DNA of 6,946 nt from contig JAJYGB010000281.1 of assembly GCA_021785235.1 (NCBI GenBank), forward strand, positions 1-6,946. Direction: 5' to 3'. Below are positions 1 through 6,659 of this stretch, piece by piece (the first letter of the stretch is position 1; each line of letters begins with the position of its first letter). Made by a program: the position numbers and the translations under genes. Origin of the DNA: Bacteroidota bacterium (GTDB taxonomy: Bacteria; Bacteroidota; Kryptoniia; Kryptoniales; JAKASW01). The notes beneath the pieces are model-generated. The model did not search any database, was not told where the DNA came from, and worked only from the letters and a program-made list of their open reading frames with translations.

Positions 1-1346
1 TTTACTTCCTTGACGATGACGAGAACATCATCAAGCTCGTGAAGTACGGAATGCGAAACGAGCAGTTTAACATGAAGTTCTTCAATCGTCCGACGGCTCT
101 CATAGAAGCTATTAAAGCAGAATATCCCGACGCTATCGTAAGCGACGTCATGATGCCCGACATGGACGGCATCGAGCTCATAGAAAAGCTGCGGGGGTTA
201 TCGCGCTCAATGCCGGTCATACTCGTCACGGCGAAAGCCGCGGTGGATACTGCCGTCCGGGCCATGAAGGCCGGGGCATTCGAGTACCTCACTAAGCCCA
301 TTAATTTCGACGAGCTGAAGCTGGCGATCGGCCGGGCGCTGGAAGTTGGCCGCCTCCGGACCGAGGTCGACGAGATTAAATCGGGCTTCAAGTCGCGCTA
401 CTCATTCGACAACCTGATCGGCGAGAGTGAACCGGTAAACTCGATGCGGACGCTGATCAAGCGCCTTTCGCCGGTCGCCGAAGCCGTCATATTGTTACGG
501 GGCGAAAGCGGCGTGGGGAAGAACCTGGTCGCGCGTGTGATCCATTATACAAGCCCGATCGCTGACAAGCGCTACCTCGAAATAAATTGCGCCTCGCTGC
601 CTTCAAACCTTCTGGAAGCTGAACTCTTCGGCTACGAAAAGGGCGCGTTCACCGATGCAAAGAACTCCAAGAAGGGACTCCTCGAAGTCGCCAGCGGTGG
701 AACGGTACTCCTCGATGAGATTACCAGTATGGATCTCGGTCTTCAGTCGAAGTTCCTCTCCTTCATCGAGAACAGGCGTATCAGAAGGGTCGGTGGCCTT
801 GAAGAGATCCCGGTTGACCTGAGAGTTGTCTCGGCGACAAACTCTGACCTGGAAGCTGATGTGTCATCCGGTCGATTCAGAAGCGACCTTTTCTACCGGA
901 TCAACGTGGTATCCATTACAGTCCCCCCGTTGCGTGAGCGTGACAAGGACGTGATATTGATCGGGCGAAAGTTCATTGAAGACTTCAACGCGAAGTTCAA
1001 GAAGCACGTGAAGGGTTTCACGAATTCCGCGGAACGGAAATTACTGTCTCACAACTGGCCCGGCAACGTCCGCGAGCTGCGCAATGTCGTTGAGCGGGCG
1101 ATGATATTCGCGGAAAAGGATTTTATAGACGGCGACGAGATAGCGTTGTCGACAATTGCGCAGACTGCCGCCGGCGAGGATGGGCTCCACCTTCCAAAAG
1201 GCCTTTCGCTGGATCAGGTGGAGGGTGAATACCTGAAAAAAGTCCTGGAATGGAATAATTTCAATCTTGAGGAAACGGCAAAACAACTCGGTGTTACGCG
1301 CAAGACGCTTTGGGAGCGGCGGAAGAAATACGGCCTCCTAAACTAG
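1..1346 (+). CDS. NtrC-family sigma-54-dependent response regulator (5' end cut by window)
   Basis: This is a cytoplasmic two-component response regulator that activates sigma-54 RNA polymerase. The frame is open back to base 3, giving YFLDDDEN before the first in-frame GTG (39). That is the acidic pocket at the start of a receiver domain, so the true start lies just outside the window and 39 is not the start. Counting from the codon at base 3, the domains are: receiver about 1-115, with phosphoacceptor Asp48 (SDVMMPDMDG, codon 144-146), switch Thr76 and Lys98 (TKP); AAA+ domain about 125-365, with Walker A GESGVGKN (501-524), sigma-54 contact loop GAFTDA (642-659), Walker B GGTVLLDE (696-719) and FRSDLFYR; Fis-type helix-turn-helix at the C-terminus (ETAKQLGVTRKTLWERR). 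About 447 residues are visible, close to full length for the family. No histidine kinase is in the window, so the signal and target genes are unknown. The stop overlaps the end of the opposing glycosyltransferase gene. Confidence 0.96.
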   Translation, partial: YFLDDDENIIKLVKYGMRNEQFNMKFFNRPTALIEAIKAEYPDAIVSDVMMPDMDGIELIEKLRGLSRSMPVILVTAKAAVDTAVRAMKAGAFEYLTKPINFDELKLAIGRALEVGRLRTEVDEIKSGFKSRYSFDNLIGESEPVNSMRTLIKRLSPVAEAVILLRGESGVGKNLVARVIHYTSPIADKRYLEINCASLPSNLLEAELFGYEKGAFTDAKNSKKGLLEVASGGTVLLDEITSMDLGLQSKFLSFIENRRIRRVGGLEEIPVDLRVVSATNSDLEADVSSGRFRSDLFYRINVVSITVPPLRERDKDVILIGRKFIEDFNAKFKKHVKGFTNSAERKLLSHNWPGNVRELRNVVERAMIFAEKDFIDGDEIALSTIAQTAAGEDGLHLPKGLSLDQVEGEYLKKVLEWNNFNLEETAKQLGVTRKTLWERRKKYGLLN

Positions 1347-2459
1347 CTCCCCTACTGCCCTAAGAAAGCCTTCCTTCTCAACTTCCCAGTTTAATTCCTC
1401 GGCCGCTTTATCGCAGTGTGCACTAAGTGTCTTGTACAATTCAGGATCGGTTGTCAATTCCATGACTTTCCGGGCGGTTTCTTGCAGGTTCTCCGGGTCG
1501 ATGGCGGCACCGATTCCGTATTTGTCCACTATACGCTCCATCTCGGGAAATTTCGGGACGATAACGGGGAGCCTGGCAGAGATGAACTGGAAAAACTTAT
1601 TCGGAAGCGCAAGATAGTGACAGAGGCCCGCGTTCTCCATCAGGTAAATGCCGAGATGGGCCCTGGAAAGCTCGGCGACGACTTCCTCGTTTTTGACTCG
1701 ACCCACAAAATGTACCCTCTTATCCAAATTCAATGACGATGCCAGATTTGCCAGCTCTTGCCTAAGCATTCCGTCGCCGATAATCCGGAGTTCGTAACGA
1801 TCCGGCAGCAGCCTCATGAGCGTTATAAGCTTCTGCAGGCCTCGACCGGGCTGCAGGCCGCCGGAAAAGGCCAGAGTTATCTTCTCTGACGATTTCGCAT
1901 AATCCGGTGGTGCGTTCCGATCAGGCACGTTCATTACGATAGTTACGGGGAGATGCCATTTCGTTCGCAGTATATCGGCGATAGACTTGTTAACCGTGAA
2001 TACCGAATCGACATATCTTATGGAACTCTTTTCGATAAGGTTCCAGAAGAGGAAACTGCTTCCCTTTCGCTTGAGGCTGGGGAGTTCTTCGTAGAGCTCC
2101 TTGGAGTCGTAAATCAACCTGACGCGACCGGACTTGCCTGAATGACGGCATTTGTTGATTATCGCGGGGGGAAGTGAGAAGAGGTCACCGGCGATGACGA
2201 CCTTCGACCGGGTTCTGAGCGCTTCAGGTATGACCCGCTGGTAGAACTGGATGAAGAAACTTTTGCCTCCTTTGGCATTTACGGGTACGCGCACCAGATC
2301 ATCCGTACGGCCGGGTTCGCCGTCGCTGCATACACCGACGACCCTGGCCTTATATCCGGCGTCGGTGAGGGACTTCAGGAATTTTGTGCTTCTTGTATCG
2401 TACCGGGGATCCGAGCTGACGATGATAAGGACATCGAGTTCGAAAGGTCCTCTGGACAT
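1338..2459 (-). CDS. GT-B fold glycosyltransferase, GT4-like
   Basis: Probable cytoplasmic sugar transferase using a nucleotide-sugar donor. Acceptor and linkage cannot be read from the sequence. The 373 residues fit the family. The N-terminal Rossmann half starts LDVLIIVSSDPR and carries YDSKELYEE (about 117-125), matching the DxHE region of GT4 enzymes with Lys for His. The C-terminal half starts at AFSGGLQPGRG (about 197-207) and includes RIIGDG, then the donor-site segment LPNKFFQFISARLPVIV (about 285-301) and a closing helix ELNWEVEKEGFL. Most relatives have Glu where Gln291 stands (NKFFEY). There is no signal peptide or clear membrane helix. It is the last gene of the minus-strand cluster. 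Its ATG follows the barrel gene's stop by one base (TGA-G-ATG), and the sequence just upstream is pyrimidine-rich without a Shine-Dalgarno, so translation probably depends on reinitiation. A role in surface glycan or cargo modification is inference from context. Confidence 0.9.
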   Translation of the reverse strand: MSRGPFELDVLIIVSSDPRYDTRSTKFLKSLTDAGYKARVVGVCSDGEPGRTDDLVRVPVNAKGGKSFFIQFYQRVIPEALRTRSKVVIAGDLFSLPPAIINKCRHSGKSGRVRLIYDSKELYEELPSLKRKGSSFLFWNLIEKSSIRYVDSVFTVNKSIADILRTKWHLPVTIVMNVPDRNAPPDYAKSSEKITLAFSGGLQPGRGLQKLITLMRLLPDRYELRIIGDGMLRQELANLASSLNLDKRVHFVGRVKNEEVVAELSRAHLGIYLMENAGLCHYLALPNKFFQFISARLPVIVPKFPEMERIVDKYGIGAAIDPENLQETARKVMELTTDPELYKTLSAHCDKAAEELNWEVEKEGFLRAVGELV

Positions 2460-2460
2460 C

Positions 2461-3366
2461 TCAGAGAAGGAATGAGAGTGTGAAAGTCTGGCTGTTGCCG
2501 AAATCGAGCCTCATCGGGACGTACGAGTAATCGAGCCGGAGGAATCCATAGTGAATGCCCGCGCCGAAAGAGACACCCGTAAGATCGCCTCCGGAAGCGT
2601 AGCCCCACCGCAGCTGGAGGATTTTCTCGTAGCTCAGCTCCGCGCCAATACTGGGAGTCACACCTCCGGACTTGTACGTCACGACGCCCGCGAAACCGGT
2701 CAACGCGAAATTGTTGTCCACATGCGCCGTATAACTTCCTCCGGCGCGCAGAAAAGCGGGAAGCGCGATCTTTTGGGAGATCATCGCGGAAGAGGTGCCG
2801 AGGTTACCGGCCGCGAGTCCGAGCCGGATATTATCGGCAATCGAGTAAGTGGCTCCGGCATTGAATGCGTAACCGCTTGATTCATATATGAAAAGTTTCT
2901 CGTACAGGTACATGGCAGAGACGCCAATGTCGAGGCGGCCGAACCTCCTCGCCGCTCCTGCCGCGAAGGCAAAATCTTTCGCCGAAAATGTGCCTTGAGG
3001 ATCTCCGGGTACAGTCCTGAGCTGGATGTCGGGTACGCTTGACAGCAGGAGGCTTGTGCCGAACGACATGCTTCCTGCCTGGAACCTTGTGCCGAACATA
3101 TCGATCGTGGTTCCTGCGATGTATGTCCTGTGTGTCAGCATGAAGATCAGGCTTGTCGGGTCGGAATTCTCGCCGGCGGCAAGGCCTGCAGGATTCGTGT
3201 ACACAGCGATCGGCTCGCTCGTAAGCGCGTCCGCGGACGTGGCGAGTGAAAGGTCGCGGGCGGAATAACCGAGCCTCAGGATCTGAAAGCCGGCGCTTCC
3301 CGCCTGGGAATAAGCCTGCGATGATATTGTCAAAACAGCCGCTAGGGCCACAATCGTTGATTTCAT
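2461..3366 (-). CDS. PorV/PorQ-family outer-membrane beta-barrel protein (second copy)
   Basis: Outer-membrane barrel of the PorV/PorQ (FadL-like) type. Characterised members work in type IX secretion, as cargo shuttle or attachment-complex subunits. Residues 1-20 form a signal peptide (MKSTIVALAAVLTISSQAYS, cleavage near AYS-QA). Next comes the family's N-terminal signature: LRLGYSARDLSLATSADALT and then YTNPAGLA with the conserved Asn-Pro-Ala-Gly at 58-61. The rest alternates short beta-strand segments rich in Gly and aromatic residues, and ends in a hydrophobic strand (TFTLSFLL) typical of barrel C-termini. The 301 residues are in the usual range. The start is ATG, 5 bp after the stop of the preceding barrel gene (TAA-GAGAT-ATG), with only a weak ribosome-binding site. 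It is clearly diverged from its neighbour, so the pair is not a recent duplication. Whether it is a true PorV, a PorQ or another subfamily cannot be settled here. Confidence 0.85.
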   Translation of the reverse strand: MKSTIVALAAVLTISSQAYSQAGSAGFQILRLGYSARDLSLATSADALTSEPIAVYTNPAGLAAGENSDPTSLIFMLTHRTYIAGTTIDMFGTRFQAGSMSFGTSLLLSSVPDIQLRTVPGDPQGTFSAKDFAFAAGAARRFGRLDIGVSAMYLYEKLFIYESSGYAFNAGATYSIADNIRLGLAAGNLGTSSAMISQKIALPAFLRAGGSYTAHVDNNFALTGFAGVVTYKSGGVTPSIGAELSYEKILQLRWGYASGGDLTGVSFGAGIHYGFLRLDYSYVPMRLDFGNSQTFTLSFLL

Positions 3367-3371
3367 ATCTC

Positions 3372-4304
3372 TTAGAATCCGAACATTAATGAAATTGTCT
3401 GTATGCCGTACGGGCTGTACGGTTCAGACACATAAGCGTAATTTATCTCGGGTGTAAAGTCAAGGAATCCAATCTTTGCTCCGAATCCGAACGACGGGGT
3501 CACAACCGTTCCCAGGTGGAGCTCGTTCGAGGTTGAAATACCCGCCCGTAGCGCGAGTATCGCAAGCGGGGCGTATTCAATTCCGGCCCTGACGCCTTTC
3601 AGCGAGCCCGGCGCGGCATCATATTCGGCCGTGACACACGAGTTTATTATCGGCAGATCGTATGACGCGCCGATCTTGAGTATATGGGGAAAGGGCGATA
3701 TGAAATTCGAACCGTCGGTGCCGTAAAGTTTGGATGAATCCCAGTGGTACTGAACCCCGATGTCTGTCACCACGGCGGCAATCGAAAGTGCGTCTGTCAA
3801 CCTGTATAACCCGCCGAAGTCGAATCCCAAAGCGGTAGCACTCAATCCGGAGTACAGATTGTAATAATACATCTTCAAGCTCATTCCGAGTGAGAAGCCG
3901 GGGAGGAATTGGTTGGAGAAACTGAAGAATGCAAGGTACTCATTTGTCGAGAGATTGGATGTGTGTACTCCGTCCGCGTCGCGGCCGTCAATGTTCGAGA
4001 CATTCGCGTTTATTAGTCCAACAGACATGCCTGCGGTCGGCTTCAGGCCCTGAGTATACGTAATCACGTTGAGTTGCCTGTCGAGTGACAGAAGCGCCAC
4101 GGAGCCGGACACATCTCCTCCTTGCTGGAAGGACGCAAGGGCGGGGTTGTAGTAAGTGTAAACGTTCCCGTCGGACATCGCTGAAATTGAATTGCCGAGG
4201 GCCATCCCCTTGGCGTTCAGGCCGATTCTCGAAAAACTTCCCGGGTAGCTCTGTGCAAAGGCGGTGGAACACAAGAACAATAAGCTCAGAATTATGTTCT
4301 TCAT
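3372..4304 (-). CDS. PorV/PorQ-family outer-membrane beta-barrel protein (first copy)
   Basis: Predicted outer-membrane beta-barrel of 310 residues. The ATG at 4304 is preferred over an in-frame TTG at 4328. It puts a standard signal peptide at the very N-terminus (MKNIILSLLFLCSTAFA, cleavage before QSYPG), forms a 4-bp ATGA overlap with the upstream stop, and has GGTGAT a few bases upstream (4308-4313). After the signal comes the PorV/PorQ-like segment FSRIGLNAKGMALGNSISAM and then YYNPALASF, the family's Asn-Pro-Ala motif. The remainder is strand-rich (for example FSFSNQFLPGFSLGMSLKMYYY) and ends TISLMFGF, a terminal Phe typical of proteins folded by the BAM machinery. The 'NPAL' form is closer to PorQ than the 'NPAGLA' of the next gene, but that is a weak hint. 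Position between the propeller protein and a second barrel suggests a shared role in exporting or anchoring that protein (inference). Confidence 0.83.
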   Translation of the reverse strand: MKNIILSLLFLCSTAFAQSYPGSFSRIGLNAKGMALGNSISAMSDGNVYTYYNPALASFQQGGDVSGSVALLSLDRQLNVITYTQGLKPTAGMSVGLINANVSNIDGRDADGVHTSNLSTNEYLAFFSFSNQFLPGFSLGMSLKMYYYNLYSGLSATALGFDFGGLYRLTDALSIAAVVTDIGVQYHWDSSKLYGTDGSNFISPFPHILKIGASYDLPIINSCVTAEYDAAPGSLKGVRAGIEYAPLAILALRAGISTSNELHLGTVVTPSFGFGAKIGFLDFTPEINYAYVSEPYSPYGIQTISLMFGF

Positions 4305-5833
4305 CTGATCACCATAATCTTTCCCCAAATCGGGCTTTCACCATTGATGGCTACGCTGTAGAAGTAAACCCCGTTATCGACAAGCTTCCCGGTGTCGTCG
4401 GTGCCATTCCAGGGGTCGTCAGCTTCGCCGGTCGGTCGCGGCGCGTTCTGCAATAGTGTCCGAACGACGTGCATGGAAAAATCGTAAATCCTGATCGTCA
4501 CGGTGCTGCCGGGTTTCTTGATGCTGTAGTGAACCCTTCCAATATCAAGGTTCGGCGAGAACGGATTGGGATAGAAGTAGGTCGTGTTCGCAGAGCCGAT
4601 CGGGGTGAAAGCCCTTAATACCCGCCACTTGTCTTGAACGAAACCGGTCCCGGGGTCGACTCCGATGGCGGTTCCATCTCCTGTTCCGAGCCAAATAGTA
4701 TCACCGACCGAGTTTACGGAATAGAACGCCTTGGATAATATCGATTGGCTATTCGACGCGTCGAAGATAGTTGTCGTCACGTCGACCGTCTTGCCGAAGT
4801 CTGGTGTCCTGAAGAGACCGTCGTCCGAAGCGCCGTATACTACCTGTCCGTTGAAACCAACGTTGTGGAAGAAATGTCCGCTCATTATGTGGTGCCATGT
4901 GGTGCCGCCGTCGCTTGTGTAGCTTAAGGCAGGCACTTCACTCGAATCGTTAGCGTTTACAGTCGCCGCCCAGATATTATGAACGGTTCCGTAATTCTGC
5001 GCCGCAATTGACACAACGAAGTCGCCGGAGATGCCGGGATTATTCTGATGGCTGAACTTATGCCAGGAATACCCGTTGTCGGTAGTCTTATCGATTCCGC
5101 CTGCGGTGCCGATATAGAGCGCGCTGTCGCCGTCAGAGTATAATGAGAACAGAAGCTGGCTGTAGTTTGTCTCCGTAGTGTACCTGCCGGATTGGACCGA
5201 AAGCTGGAATGAGTAAGTGCTGTCCTGTGTGATGTAATCCAGGTAATCCCGCGGGATTACGACTCTCTGCCATGTCTTTCGGAGATCGCTGCTTCTTCTT
5301 AAACCGCCGGCCCAGTTGGCCGTATAAAGATACCCTCCGTAGAACGCCATCGACCAGGTGATGTTCTGTACGTCGACCGTGACGGGGAGAGCTTTCAACA
5401 TGTTTCTGCCGAACGCGACGGTTGTATCGTTAGTCGAATCAATACTTTGCGGATGATGAGTCCACGTGGTCCCGTTGTCCGTAGAAACGTAGAGTCCCTG
5501 CCCAACGGGCAGAGATTCGCCGCCCTGATCGAGCGTCGTGGAAACGGCAACGACGATGGTGTCGCCTTTTACGGCGATGGCATTGGTACCCATTCCCGTC
5601 GGCCCGCTTGTTCCCCAGTTGGTCTGGAAGGTCGAGCCACCGTCACTGGAGACGTTCAAACCCTTGTTGGTCACGAGGTAGACCGTCCCATTGCTCACGA
5701 GTATTTGGTTGACTGCGTTGCTCGAGGGGTTCGATTGAGTCAGGACTGAATCAAGCTTGAACGTCCGCATGACGTTCTGGCCGAACGCGTTTGAGACGGC
5801 AAGAACAACGGAAATTGCGAGGAGTGTTTTCAT
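4301..5833 (-). CDS. secreted Asp-box beta-propeller protein with FlgD-like T9SS-type C-terminal domain
   Basis: An exported protein of 510 residues, function unknown. The signal peptide is MKTLLAISVVLAVSNAFG, cleaved near Q19. At least six BNR/Asp-box motifs (S-x-D-x-G-x-T-W) occur at about 62-69 (SSDGGSTF), 117-124 (STDNGTTW), 181-188 (SSDLRKTW, degenerate), 250-257 (TTDNGYSW), 306-313 (TSDGGTTW) and 342-350 (TPDFGKTV, degenerate). Spacing of about 40-70 residues fits blades of a beta-propeller of the sortilin/photosystem-stability-factor type. From about 418, YFYPNPFSP opens a FlgD-like/type A sorting domain, with VTIRIYDFSMHVVRTLL, a WNGTDDTGKLVDNGVYFY segment and a final strand GKIMVIR. 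In Bacteroidota such domains mark type IX secretion substrates. The start is ATG, overlapping the lipoprotein stop by 4 bp, with AAGG (5841-5844) 7 bases upstream. It could be cargo or a structural attachment protein. Sialidase activity is not implied: Asp-boxes alone do not make a catalytic site, and none is visible. Confidence 0.88.
   Translation of the reverse strand: MKTLLAISVVLAVSNAFGQNVMRTFKLDSVLTQSNPSSNAVNQILVSNGTVYLVTNKGLNVSSDGGSTFQTNWGTSGPTGMGTNAIAVKGDTIVVAVSTTLDQGGESLPVGQGLYVSTDNGTTWTHHPQSIDSTNDTTVAFGRNMLKALPVTVDVQNITWSMAFYGGYLYTANWAGGLRRSSDLRKTWQRVVIPRDYLDYITQDSTYSFQLSVQSGRYTTETNYSQLLFSLYSDGDSALYIGTAGGIDKTTDNGYSWHKFSHQNNPGISGDFVVSIAAQNYGTVHNIWAATVNANDSSEVPALSYTSDGGTTWHHIMSGHFFHNVGFNGQVVYGASDDGLFRTPDFGKTVDVTTTIFDASNSQSILSKAFYSVNSVGDTIWLGTGDGTAIGVDPGTGFVQDKWRVLRAFTPIGSANTTYFYPNPFSPNLDIGRVHYSIKKPGSTVTIRIYDFSMHVVRTLLQNAPRPTGEADDPWNGTDDTGKLVDNGVYFYSVAINGESPIWGKIMVIR
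4308..4313 (-). promoter_or_regulatory. Shine-Dalgarno (GGTGAT) deciding the first barrel start
   Basis: GGTGAT stands about 4 bases before the ATG at 4304, within the end of the propeller gene. It supports this ATG over the in-frame TTG at 4328, which would add eight polar residues in front of the signal peptide. Confidence 0.5.
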
Positions 5834-6648
5834 CTGTAAACCTTGATATCATGTGTGACTGGGGCGCTGACGGCGCCGGAGCGATCCACAGCGTAGAACT
5901 TGAAGGTGTATGTTCCTAATGCCGGCGGAGTCGGGGCACTTAACGGAGGAAGCTGAATAGTGAGCGTGTAAATGCCGTCATGCGCCACGGAGTCGCCATC
6001 CGCAATATTTCCGCTCGCGCCGCCATCGTCGTACATGGCGAAAGGATTTCCGCTCGACGCGGCCCCGTTAGGTTTGAACGTGTCGAAATACACAGACTTC
6101 AGGTCATTCAACCCGTCGGGGTCGCTTGCGGTGGCATAAAGGCTGAAAACAGTCGTCTCGGTGCTGTCGATCTTTACGGAGTCGGGCGCGGATACACTAT
6201 CGATAACTGGCGGATGGTTTTGCGAGTTGAAGAGTCTTAGCACTCTCGAAACGGAATTGCCAGGCGCTGCCAGCTTGTTATAAGCCGTAAAAGTGTAAGT
6301 CAGGTCGCCCACGTAAACCATGGTAGGTGTGATCAGGACGGATCCGCTTACGGTGCTGTCGGTTATCTCTGAAAACTGGCCCGACCCGATCGCTGTGCCC
6401 GAATCGTTCGTGACAATAACCTGAAGGTAATTGAAGTTGCCGGGTGAGCTCACAACGACATTGAAACTATCCCTCAGGACTAGCTGGGCCGCCGGTTTAT
6501 TGATGTACTGCGCGATATCGACGCTGTCGCCGCTGAAAAAGCTCAATTCCACGGTGACGGGTTGCGACGTGTCAATCACTACGTTGTCGGCCTTCTGACA
6601 AGCCGCGACAGTCAGGCTGAGACAAACGATGAGAAATGCTTTCTTCAA
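5830..6648 (-). CDS. lipoprotein with C-terminal Ig-like domain, TTG start
   Basis: A 272-residue lipoprotein, not recognised as a named family. The signal is MKKAFLIVCLSLTVAAC with lipobox VAAC. Cys17 would be lipidated, and Gln at +2 favours outer-membrane sorting. Residues about 28-140 look like a beta-sandwich without a recognised motif. Residues about 145-272 form an Ig/cadherin-like domain: NHPPVIDSVSAPDSV, then ASDPDGLNDLKSVYFD, an acidic DGDSVAHDGIYTL stretch that could bind calcium, and a closing YTFKFYAVDRSGAVSAP. Such domains are frequent in envelope proteins of Ignavibacteria-type genomes. The TTG start is supported by a strong AAGGGG five bases upstream and by the signal peptide beginning exactly there. 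No alternative Met occurs until about residue 110. It lies 9 bp after the protease stop and overlaps the propeller gene by ATGA, so it is probably co-translated with it and may be its surface partner (inference). Confidence 0.88.
   Translation of the reverse strand: MKKAFLIVCLSLTVAACQKADNVVIDTSQPVTVELSFFSGDSVDIAQYINKPAAQLVLRDSFNVVVSSPGNFNYLQVIVTNDSGTAIGSGQFSEITDSTVSGSVLITPTMVYVGDLTYTFTAYNKLAAPGNSVSRVLRLFNSQNHPPVIDSVSAPDSVKIDSTETTVFSLYATASDPDGLNDLKSVYFDTFKPNGAASSGNPFAMYDDGGASGNIADGDSVAHDGIYTLTIQLPPLSAPTPPALGTYTFKFYAVDRSGAVSAPVTHDIKVYR
5841..5844 (-). promoter_or_regulatory. Shine-Dalgarno (AAGG) of the propeller gene
   Basis: AAGG lies 7 bases upstream of the ATG at 5833, inside the last codons of the lipoprotein gene. 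It supports this start over any other and goes with the ATGA overlap at 5830-5833. Confidence 0.55.
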
Positions 6649-6653
6649 AATAA

Positions 6654-6659
6654 CCCCTT
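6654..6659 (-). promoter_or_regulatory. Shine-Dalgarno AAGGGG that decides the lipoprotein TTG start
   Basis: On the minus strand the sequence reads TAAGGGGTTATT followed by TTG. The purine run AAGGGG sits 5 bases before the TTG at 6648 and shares two bases with the TAA stop of the upstream protease gene. It is the strongest ribosome-binding site in the window and compensates for the weak start codon. Ribosomes finishing the protease would pause directly over it. Confidence 0.75.

Noticed and set aside
39..41. GTG as start of the response regulator
   Set aside because: The frame continues upstream with the acidic LDDDEN motif that every receiver needs, so the start lies outside the window.
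2..391. 129-codon open frame on the minus strand under the receiver domain
   Set aside because: It is antisense to a clear receiver with intact motifs. The translation is Ser/Met-rich without family features, and it is a codon-bias shadow.
1312..1351. Inverted repeat GGGAGC ... GCTCCC around the convergent stops as a terminator
   Set aside because: The stem is only 6 bp with a loop of about 28 bases and no T-run on either side. It is likely chance.
4302..4328. TTG at 4328 as the first barrel's start
   Set aside because: It would put eight polar residues before the signal peptide. The ATG at 4304 has a ribosome-binding site and an ATGA overlap.
4085..4456. 123-codon plus-strand open frame across the propeller/barrel junction
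   Set aside because: It is antisense to two well-supported genes. The translation is Arg/Ser-rich and low in complexity, with no plausible start site.
4301..5833. Calling the Asp-box protein a sialidase
   Set aside because: Asp-boxes are structural. The arginine triad and catalytic Tyr/Glu arrangement of sialidases cannot be recognised.
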